The notes below the pieces were generated by a model. That model was not told the DNA's origin and ran no database searches. It saw nothing but the letters and a program-made list of their open reading frames with translations. Below, in pieces: positions 14,941 to 21,577 of a stretch of 32,055 bases of DNA (position 1 is the first letter of the stretch; each line of letters starts with the position of its first letter). The stretch comes from a bacterium (lineage in GTDB: Bacteria; Planctomycetota; J058; JAJDCP01). A program made the translations under genes and the position numbers. The stretch is taken from positions 1-32,055 of the forward strand of contig JAUIEM010000055.1 of the NCBI GenBank assembly GCA_030428695.1, given 5' to 3'.

Positions 14941-15837
14941 GCCGACCTCGGCGACCGTCTCCCCGAGCAGGACGAAGTCCTCTTCCCGCGGACTGGTCGG
15001 ACGCCAGGCCAGCGCGATGGTCCGGGCGAAGCCGGGGGGAGCGAGCGGCACACAGGCGAGGTCGCGCTCGACCCGCTGCTCGAGCGCGAGCGCGAGCTGC
15101 GGGATCAGCGTGACACCGAGTCCGGCCGCGACCATCTCGAGCAGGGTCGTCAGGCTGCTCGCCGCCAGGGCTCTGCGTTCGGCGACCCCCCGGGCCGCGC
15201 ACAGGCTCAGCGCCTGGTTCCGCAGTCAGTGCCCATCCTCGAGCAGGATCAGGCGCTCCGAGGCGAGGTCGTCGATCGCGATGTGCGCGCGGCCCGCCAG
15301 CGCATGGTTGCCGGGCACGGCGACGAGGAAGGGGTCGGCGAACAGGTCACGCATCGCGACCTTCCCCAGCTCGGCCTCCCGGGCGAGCAGCAGCACGTCG
15401 AGGTCACCGCGCTCGAGACCGGCGCAGAGGTTCGCGGTCGAGTCCTCCCGCAGGCACAGCTCGAGGCGGGGATAGGCCGCCCGCAGGGCCGCGAGGGCCG
15501 GCGGCAGCAGGTAGGGCGCGATGGTCGGGATCACGCCGAGCCAGAGCTCCCCACACAGCGGCTCCCCGCTGCCCCGGGCGCCCGCCACGAGCAGGTCGAC
15601 GGCGCGCAGGATCTCCCGGGCCTCGGCGGCCAGCCGCGCGCCCTCGGGCGTGGCGAGCACATGGCGCCGGTCGCGCTCGAACAGGCGGACGCCGAGCTGT
15701 TCCTCGAGCTGCCGCAGCTGGGTGCTCAGGGCGGGCTGGGTGACGAAGCAGGCCTCCGCGGCGCGCCGGAAGCTCAGCTTCTCGGCGAGGGCGACGACGT
15801 ACTCGAGCTGACGAAGGGTGGGCCGGTAATTGCTCAG
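14926..15837 (-). CDS. oxyR: OxyR-type LysR regulator with in-frame TGA at the peroxidatic Cys (candidate selenoprotein)
   Basis: Read through one TGA (15228-15226), the frame encodes about 303 residues, matching E. coli OxyR (305). The N-terminal helix-turn-helix is typical: PTLRQLEYVVALAEKLSFRRAAEACFVTQPALSTQL. The effector domain contains LILLEDGH-[TGA]-LRNQALSLC. In OxyR this reads GHCLRDQAMGFC, where the first Cys (199) senses peroxide and the second (208) resolves it. The TGA replaces exactly the sensing Cys, and the resolving Cys (15201-15199) is kept at +9. The C-terminus (MVAAGLGVTLIPQLA) is intact. Sec insertion is the most attractive reading; a nonsense mutation or read error is possible. 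No ATG/GTG/TTG precedes the HTH; CTG at 15837 has GGAAAG 8 nt before it. The 3' end overlaps the convergent upstream gene by 15 bases. Confidence 0.75.
15195..15225 (-). promoter_or_regulatory. SECIS-like hairpin directly after the oxyR TGA (candidate)
   Basis: On the minus strand, the 31 nt following the TGA can fold as follows: lower stem CUGCG/CGCGG (one G-U pair), small internal loop, upper stem CAGGC/GCCUG, and apical loop GCUGA starting with G. The loop begins 14 nt after the TGA, slightly closer than in the E. coli fdhF element. A second hairpin, GCGGCC/GGUCGC with loop CGGGG, begins 28 nt after the TGA. Bacterial SECIS elements are loosely conserved and GC-rich DNA folds easily, so this is permissive rather than strong evidence. 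Confidence 0.35.
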
Positions 15838-15936
15838 GCTTATTTCTTTCCGAAGTACTATTCACTTCAAGAATATCAGCGGGCGTGCCATGCTTCCACG
15901 GTGAGGAATGGAGAAGTGAGAGAAAAGGAGCACCCC
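15838..15936. promoter_or_regulatory. Divergent AT-rich promoter region between oxyR and prx-grx
   Basis: About 100 bases, clearly AT-richer than the surrounding DNA, separate the two divergent start sites. They contain an inverted repeat GAAGT (15852-15856) - N7 - ACTTC (15864-15868) next to TACTAT and GAATAT steps. OxyR sites are spaced ATAG/CTAT half-sites; ATAG-like and CTAT-like blocks occur here (TACTATTC), so autoregulation and control of the peroxiredoxin gene are plausible. The exact promoter elements are unclear. Confidence 0.45.
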
Positions 15937-16682
<746 letters not shown>

Positions 16683-16686
<4 letters not shown>

Positions 16687-16696
16687 GCGGGCTCAG
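16683..16696. terminator. Short palindrome between convergent genes
   Basis: CTGAGC-GG-GCTCAG, a perfect 6-bp inverted repeat, begins at the stop codon of the peroxiredoxin gene and lies 7 bases before the minus-strand stop of the zinc-ribbon gene. It may serve as a compact bidirectional terminator, but has no T-tract. Confidence 0.3.
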
Positions 16697-16702
16697 CTCC
16701 CC

Positions 16703-17854
16703 TCAGTCGAAGAAGAAGCGGATGTTGTCGATCCAGGCCGTGTCTCGGCCTGCGATCGTGCCGGTGTCCTTGCGGTACACCCAGCGCAGGGTCTGGCCTT
16801 CGCCGAGCTCGACGCTCGCCGTGCTCCAGACCTCTTCGGTGTTGTCGAACACCGCCTGCTGCACGCCGTCGACCTCGAACACCAGCCGGTCATAACCCTG
16901 CTCGGACGAGACGAGGTACTGGAAGTCGACGCGCGTCGCCCCGCTCGGCGCCACGATCTCGAAGGCAGAGCTGCCGTTGTGCGGCGTCGGCCCGGAGTGC
17001 AGGCTGTAGTCGCCCTCCGCGACGAGCGTCCCGTCGGCGACCCAGTTCCCCCGCGCCCCCCGCGGCAGCACGTTCTCGAAGCTGAGCTCGGCCTCGACCG
17101 GCTCGGGCTCGCGGACCCCGAGGTAGCGGATGTCGTCGACCCAGGCCGCGTCCTCGCCGGCCGCGGTGCCCCCGTCCTTGCGGTACTCGAGACCGATCGT
17201 GTGCGAGGCGGAGGGATCGAGCATCACCTCGACGACGCGCCACTCCCCCCCGGTGTCGCCGTAGACCGCGCAGTCCGCGTCGTCGATCAGCAGCCGCAGG
17301 AGGTCGTAGCCCGCCTCGGCCGAGACGAAGTACGCGAAGCGCAGCTGGGCGACGCCGGCGGGCACCACCAGCGTGCAGCGCGACGCGCTGCCGTCTCCGA
17401 TCGTCGCGGAGCGCAGCGAGCGTGCGCTGTCGAAGCCCCGCACATCGCTCAGGCTCCAGCCGCCGAGGTCGCCCGGCGGAAGCCCTTCCGGGCCCTCGCA
17501 GTCGAACGCCAGGTCGTCGCCGAGCGGGTCGGGCACCGGCTGCTCGGGGCCGGGCACCGGCCTCGGCCAGGGCTCGGGGATCGGCTCGGGCAGCGGGATC
17601 GGAACCGGCACCGGCAGCTCCCCGGGCTCGTGGTGCCCCGGCGTCCCGCACTCGGCACAGAAACGCCAGTCGGCGCGCATGCCGCTGCCGCAGTGGTAGC
17701 AGTACTGGGGGTAGGTGCGCACCCTGTCCCCGCACTGCGGGCAGAAGCGCTCGCCGCCTTCGAGGCTGCTCTCACAGGTGAAGCAGGCGGACTGGGCGGA
17801 GACGACGGGCAGCGCGCAGCCGATCAGCAGCGCGAAGAACAGTGAGCGAGCCAC
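16703..17854 (-). CDS. Secreted double zinc-ribbon protein with two beta-sandwich domains
   Basis: 383 residues with a clear Sec signal peptide (cleavage near VVSAQ, residue 20). Two consecutive zinc ribbons follow, each CxxC-x10-CxxC: Cys24/27/38/41 and Cys52/55/66/69. A Pro-rich linker (about 78-107) leads to two related domains of about 120 residues. Each has a strand pattern ending in an 'AWxDxIR' motif (DAAWVDDIRYLG and DTAWIDNIRFFF) and a shared 'EYRKDGGT / VYRKDTGT' strand. These resemble MAM/concanavalin-like sandwich domains of exoproteins. Zinc ribbons are normally cytoplasmic, so their place after a signal peptide is odd; they may bind metal or form disulphides outside. It lies 36 bases downstream of the TPR metallopeptidase gene and is probably co-transcribed with it. 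Function unknown. Confidence 0.8.
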   Translation of the reverse strand: MARSLFFALLIGCALPVVSAQSACFTCESSLEGGERFCPQCGDRVRTYPQYCYHCGSGMRADWRFCAECGTPGHHEPGELPVPVPIPLPEPIPEPWPRPVPGPEQPVPDPLGDDLAFDCEGPEGLPPGDLGGWSLSDVRGFDSARSLRSATIGDGSASRCTLVVPAGVAQLRFAYFVSAEAGYDLLRLLIDDADCAVYGDTGGEWRVVEVMLDPSASHTIGLEYRKDGGTAAGEDAAWVDDIRYLGVREPEPVEAELSFENVLPRGARGNWVADGTLVAEGDYSLHSGPTPHNGSSAFEIVAPSGATRVDFQYLVSSEQGYDRLVFEVDGVQQAVFDNTEEVWSTASVELGEGQTLRWVYRKDTGTIAGRDTAWIDNIRFFFD

Positions 17855-17873
17855 GAGATCCCTCCACGGCGAA

Positions 17874-17887
17874 GCCCCCTGCGGGGC
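17874..17887 (-). other. Intercistronic hairpin between metallopeptidase and zinc-ribbon genes
   Basis: GCCCC (17874-17878) and GGGGC (17883-17887) form a 5-bp stem with a 4-nt loop in the 36-base gap. This could stabilise or attenuate the downstream message. It is short, so the support is modest. Confidence 0.25.
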
Positions 17888-17890
17888 GTG

Positions 17891-19243
17891 TCATTCCCTG
17901 AGCTTGCGGACGAAGTCCACCCACTGGCGCTCGATCGTCTCGAGGTCGACCTCGCCGAAGGACTGCAGGAAGGCCTCCTCCTGCCCATCCCCATCCCGCA
18001 GCGCCTTGAAGTAGGCCTTGAGGATCGGGAAATGCTCGCGCTCGTTGTACTCGCACAGGAAGTAGATGATCGACCACGACTGGGCGTAGTGGATCGACGC
18101 CCACTGCGGGTGGTACAGCTCGGCCTGCGACATCATCATCAGGTCCCGGAAGCTCCGCACCCGGCCGGCCCGCAGCGCCTGCTTGATCGTCTGCACCCGC
18201 CACGGGTTCGGGCGGATCTCCATCGCCTCGCGTCCGCCTTCCTCGATGTATTCGGTCGGCCCGAAGTAGTCCGCGACGCCCTCGTTGAACCACTGCGGCG
18301 CATCTTCGAGGTAGTAGTGCAGGAACTGGTGGAAGCCCTCGTGCTGCAGCACCAGCATCGTGTCCTGGAGCTCCTCGTAACGGAACAGCACGAGCTTGCG
18401 CAGCAGCGGCTCGTAGTGCCCGCCCGCGGTCGGCGGCCCGCCCTTGCGGCGGTACTCGTCCCGGTCGCGGTAGACGACGATCGGGAACTTCCGCCGCCCG
18501 GTCGAGATCTTCGGGAAGATGCCCTCGTAGACCTCGTGGATCAGCTCGGCGCGGAAGGAGATGTACTCGGCGAACTCCTGGTCGGTGTTGGTCATCACGA
18601 TGTAGTGCGTCGACTCGACGACGAAGGTCTCGTCCTCGGCCCAATCCTCCCCGAACAGCTCGCGCTCGGCGATCTGCTTGACGTACTGGGCGAGGCCGTC
18701 CTCGGGCTCCTCGCCGAGGACGTGGTCGGCGTCGGCGATCGCGTCCTCGAACTCGAACTCGCGCAGGTAGTAGAAGGCGCGCATGCGGAAGGCGTGCAGG
18801 TAGTCGGGGGCGGCGTCGATCGCCTTGTCGTACATGCGCCCGGCCTTGTTCGGCTTCTTGAGGTGCATGTAGGTGTCGCCGAGCTCGACCATCGCCTGGT
18901 GGAAGTCGCGGTTGTACTTGACCGCCTGCTCGAGGTGGTTGCGCGCCTTGTTGTACTCGCGGGTGATCTGGTAGGCGATGCCGAGGTAGTAGCGGGTCGG
19001 GGCGAAGCCCTTGTCCTGGCGCATCGCGTCCTGCAGGGCCGCGATGGCCGCCTCGAACTTGGTCACGCTGTCCTCGGTCGCCTCGCTCGCGATGCGGTAC
19101 TTCTCGACGGCGGACTGGTAGACCGCCCGCTCCTCGTCGTCCCAGTCTTCGGGCGTCTCGAAGTTGGGGCCGCTCTCATCCTGGCCGGAGAGGGGCGTGA
19201 AGAGGAAGCAGAGGAGGGCGCCGAACAGGAGGATCCGTGGCAT
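17891..19243 (-). CDS. Secreted TPR metallopeptidase-like protein (DUF1570/peptidase MA-like)
   Basis: 450 residues. The ATG at 19243 is chosen because it has GAGGTG upstream and opens a signal peptide (MPRILLFGALLCFLFTPLSGQ); the frame is open further upstream but lacks such features. Residues about 45-200 are TPR repeats (APTRYYLGIAYQITREYNKARNHLEQAV, DFHQAMVELGDTYMHLKKPNKAGRMYDKAI). The C-terminal half carries a gluzincin-type zinc site, LQHEGFHQFLHYY, with His301, Glu302 and His305, and a third-ligand candidate in WFNEGVADYFG. This is the form seen in DUF1570 proteins, which are abundant in Planctomycetota. It is likely a periplasmic or secreted peptidase, but activity is unproven. Followed closely by the zinc-ribbon gene. 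Confidence 0.85.
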   Translation of the reverse strand: MPRILLFGALLCFLFTPLSGQDESGPNFETPEDWDDEERAVYQSAVEKYRIASEATEDSVTKFEAAIAALQDAMRQDKGFAPTRYYLGIAYQITREYNKARNHLEQAVKYNRDFHQAMVELGDTYMHLKKPNKAGRMYDKAIDAAPDYLHAFRMRAFYYLREFEFEDAIADADHVLGEEPEDGLAQYVKQIAERELFGEDWAEDETFVVESTHYIVMTNTDQEFAEYISFRAELIHEVYEGIFPKISTGRRKFPIVVYRDRDEYRRKGGPPTAGGHYEPLLRKLVLFRYEELQDTMLVLQHEGFHQFLHYYLEDAPQWFNEGVADYFGPTEYIEEGGREAMEIRPNPWRVQTIKQALRAGRVRSFRDLMMMSQAELYHPQWASIHYAQSWSIIYFLCEYNEREHFPILKAYFKALRDGDGQEEAFLQSFGEVDLETIERQWVDFVRKLRE

Positions 19244-19610
19244 GGGGCACCTCGCGCGAGGCGGGCGGAGCCCGCCGGGGAATGGCATCGTAGGCGGGGC
19301 GAAACCCAGCGTCAAGCCGACGGGGCCGCGTCGCGACGGCGCTCTTCCGCTCCGGTGCGAGCTGCATCCCATGTTCCGGAGAATCGACAATTCAGCAAGA
19401 GAGACTCCGCAGGTCCAGGAAGCGAGAGGAAACCCCGGTCGATGCACCGGGATTCGTCGCGAAGACCCGGAGGCCGTTTGCCCATCCTCCGCGGCCGCAC
19501 AAGCCTCCGGGGAAGACTCCAGAGGAAGCGACGACGGTCACCGTCCACGCCCGCGCCGCGACCACGGGGCGCTCGGACGGCTGCAATCGCGGGCCGTGCG
19601 GCGCTGCCGC
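19244..19610. other. Gene-free stretch, possible structured leader of the metallopeptidase operon
   Basis: These 367 bases lie between rimP and the metallopeptidase gene, both on the minus strand. No frame in it has a ribosome site or protein-like composition. It holds a perfect 7-bp hairpin at 19260-19276 (GGCGGGC/GCCCGCC), just upstream of the metallopeptidase start. It also holds overlapping inverted repeats at 19434-19470: ACCGGG at 19446-19451 can pair with CCCGGT at 19434-19439, or its CCGGG with CCCGG at 19466-19470. That gives mutually exclusive stems. No known riboswitch or RNA family is recognised. Confidence 0.4.
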
Positions 19611-20159
19611 TCAGCCCTTGACCTGCGCCTTGCGGCCGGAGGAGCCGGATTTCTGCTTGCGCTTCTTCTTGCGTTTGGGGCGCCGCGCGGGCTTGTCGAA
19701 GTGCATGTCGATCACGAGCTTGCCCTGGCGCAACGAAGCGAGCGGGACCTTGATCGGTCCGCCGTCGTCGATCTCGATCGACGAGCCGTTGACGCCCGAG
19801 ATCTTGCCTTCGAGCTCGACCTTTCCGTCCAACGGCTCGTCGAGGAACACCCGCACCTTCCGGCCGAGGTTGCGCTCGAAGTCGCGGGCGGTCTTGAGGG
19901 GCCGCTTGACGCCGGGGGTAGAGACCTCGAGGTGGTAGCTGCCGGCCGTGAGCAGACCCCGCTCTTCGATGGTGGCCTCGACCGCGCGGTGCAGCCGCGC
20001 GAGCTGCTTGGCCGTCACCCCGTTGTCCCCGTGGACGAAGACGTGGACGTGGGTGCGGCAGGTCGTGCCCGTCCAGGTCGCTTCGACGAGCTCGAGCTGC
20101 GCCTCGTCGACCAGGGGGAGCAGGGCTTTCGTCAGGGTCTCAGCGCGGTGGTCGCTCAC
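19611..20159 (-). CDS. rimP: Ribosome maturation factor RimP
   Basis: 182 residues from a GTG preceded by AGGAGG at good spacing. The two-domain RimP (DUF150) pattern is clear: an N-terminal alpha/beta domain (LELVEATWTGTTCRTHVHVFVHGDNGVT, then HRAVEATIEERGLLTAGSYHLEVSTPGVKRPLK) and a C-terminal SH3-like barrel (GRKVRVFLDEPLDGKVELEGKISGVNGSSIEID). The signature 'YxLEVSTPGxxRPL' is present. RimP binds the 30S subunit and helps its maturation. The C-terminus has an extra Lys/Arg-rich tail (PKRKKKRKQK). RimP is usually encoded before nusA and infB; here it follows a small Cys-rich gene by 22 bases, so its usual operon is broken. Confidence 0.9.
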   Translation of the reverse strand: MSDHRAETLTKALLPLVDEAQLELVEATWTGTTCRTHVHVFVHGDNGVTAKQLARLHRAVEATIEERGLLTAGSYHLEVSTPGVKRPLKTARDFERNLGRKVRVFLDEPLDGKVELEGKISGVNGSSIEIDDGGPIKVPLASLRQGKLVIDMHFDKPARRPKRKKKRKQKSGSSGRKAQVKG

Positions 20160-20181
20160 GGCATACCTCCTGTCGGCCGGA

Positions 20182-20487
20182 TCAGCCGACGGCCTCGGCG
20201 TCTTCGGAGGGCTTGGGCTCCTCGAGGACGAAGGGCTCGTAGTCGTAGGTCTTGTAGAAATAGGCGGCGTACAGGTAGGGGTCGTAATCCTCCTTGCTCA
20301 GGTCGTCGATGCTCAGGCTGCGGGCTGGCTCGGCGCGTTTCTGGAAGCAGTTGATGCAGAGCAGGCCGATCGAGGAAGGGCGGCTGTGGCCCTTGCAGAT
20401 CTTGCGGTGACAGGGCACGCACTTCACTTCGGCTTCGGCGTCGCAGCGCAGGTGGGTCAGGAAGCCGGTCTGGGATTCACAACGCAC
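20182..20487 (-). CDS. Small Cys-rich, probably zinc-binding protein
   Basis: 101 residues from a GTG at 20487, chosen because GGAG lies 7-8 bases upstream; a longer in-frame GTG at 20577 is possible but its extra 30 residues look less protein-like. The N-terminal half has Cys pairs at zinc-finger spacing: HLRC, KCVPC, ICKGH and LLCINC. This resembles a B-box or treble-clef-like finger. The C-terminal half is acidic and Tyr-rich (SKEDYDPYLYAAYFYKTYDYEPF). It is followed by rimP, so a role in translation or RNA binding is conceivable but unproven. No family is recognised with certainty. Confidence 0.65.
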   Translation of the reverse strand: MRCESQTGFLTHLRCDAEAEVKCVPCHRKICKGHSRPSSIGLLCINCFQKRAEPARSLSIDDLSKEDYDPYLYAAYFYKTYDYEPFVLEEPKPSEDAEAVG

Positions 20488-20650
20488 TCTCGGCTCCAAC
20501 CATCCGCCCGGGACGGCAGCGAGCCAGTCGTCTCGCCTGCGGGCTTGTCGCCCGGTCCCCCAGCAGACTATCTTCACACTGTAACCACAATCCGCGCCAT
20601 TCTCCAGCGCATTCGGCGCGCGGGGCCCGGCGCCAGCCCTGGAGCCGGGT

Positions 20651-21556
20651 GTGTTCGATCCTCTGCCGCGTTGGGCACGCGACGCCGTCCCGGGCCCGCC
20701 CCCCGCAGGCCTGGCGCGGGTCTACCTGCAGGTCTTCGCCCCCGAGGCGCACCAGTTCCACGCCCACTTCAAGCGCTGGCGACCGGTCGACGTGATGCCG
20801 GAGCGCGAGCTTCCGCCGCTCCCCTACGCGATCGAGAAGCGGCGCATCCTCAGCCTGCACCTGCCCGCCGACGAGGACCTCGAGGACCGCGTCAGCCGCA
20901 TCCGCGCCGCGCTGCTGCGCCGCCACCGCAACCCCGACCGCGTCGCCCCCGAGCGCTGGCACCTGCTCAACGCGGTCGCCCTCGGCCCCTTCCGGGCGAC
21001 CCCGGACGTGCTGCTCGCGACCGACATCGCGCCGAACCAGGCGGAGAAGGTCCAGCTGCGGCTGGCGACCTCGGCCGCCTACGGCCTCGGCACCCACCCG
21101 AGCACCCGGCTGCTGCTGCGGGCGCTGACCGGCCTCACCCGCCCCGGACCGCTGCTCGACGTCGGGGCCGGCAGCGGGGTGATCGGGATGGCGGCGGTCG
21201 CGCTCGGGGCGCCGCGGGCGTGGTGTGTCGAATCGCAGTGGCGGGCGGGCCGCGACCTGCTGCACCTCGCCCTCGTCAACGGCCTCGCCCGGCGTGTCGA
21301 GCTGGTGTGCGCCGACGCGGGCGCGCTGGAGGCCTGGCCGCCCGCCACGCTGCTCGCCGCCAACCTACCGCCGCTCGCCCTCGCCCGGGTGCTGCCGCGG
21401 GTGCTGCCGCTGCAGAGTCTGCGCGGCTGTCTGCTCAGCGGGTTCCAGGCCGGGCACGAGGCGGAGGTCCGGGCCCGGATCGTCGCCGCGCGGCCGCAGG
21501 CGCGGGTCACGCTGAGCGGCTTGCGCCGCTGGCGCTGTCTGCGCGCGCAGTGGTAG
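20651..21556 (+). CDS. PrmA-like class I SAM-dependent methyltransferase
   Basis: 301 residues, GTG start with a GGAG-like site a few bases upstream. The C-terminal half matches the PrmA (ribosomal protein L11 methyltransferase) pattern: AAYGLGTHPSTRLLLRALTG, then motif I LLDVGAGSGVIGMAAVALGA, an acidic SAM-binding strand (AWCVESQ), and AANLPPLAL in place of the PrmA NPxY-like ANIL loop. The N-terminal half has an Arg-rich extension that is not clearly the PrmA N-domain. It may methylate L11 or another protein; the lost canonical loop leaves the substrate uncertain. It is divergent from the Cys-rich/rimP pair and lies just before the REC-GGDEF gene. Confidence 0.75.
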   Translation: MFDPLPRWARDAVPGPPPAGLARVYLQVFAPEAHQFHAHFKRWRPVDVMPERELPPLPYAIEKRRILSLHLPADEDLEDRVSRIRAALLRRHRNPDRVAPERWHLLNAVALGPFRATPDVLLATDIAPNQAEKVQLRLATSAAYGLGTHPSTRLLLRALTGLTRPGPLLDVGAGSGVIGMAAVALGAPRAWCVESQWRAGRDLLHLALVNGLARRVELVCADAGALEAWPPATLLAANLPPLALARVLPRVLPLQSLRGCLLSGFQAGHEAEVRARIVAARPQARVTLSGLRRWRCLRAQW

Positions 21557-21577
21557 AATGCAACGCGGAGGGGCACG

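Noticed and set aside
14926..15135. Separate 69-residue gene starting MVAAGLGVTLIP
   Set aside because: It is the C-terminal end of the OxyR-type protein, in the same frame, beyond the TGA.
15226..15228. TGA in oxyR explained by a genome-wide code change (UGA as Trp or Gly)
   Set aside because: Many genes in the window end in TGA at sensible C-termini, so TGA is a normal stop here.
15862..15891. In-frame ATG upstream of oxyR followed by another TGA (15864-15862)
   Set aside because: It would add a short N-terminal extension not found in OxyR, lies in the promoter region, and its TGA is better seen as an ordinary stop.
19385..19440. Glycine-riboswitch-like or RNase P-like words (GAGAGACTCC, GAGGAAA)
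   Set aside because: The rest of the consensus for either RNA is missing on both strands.
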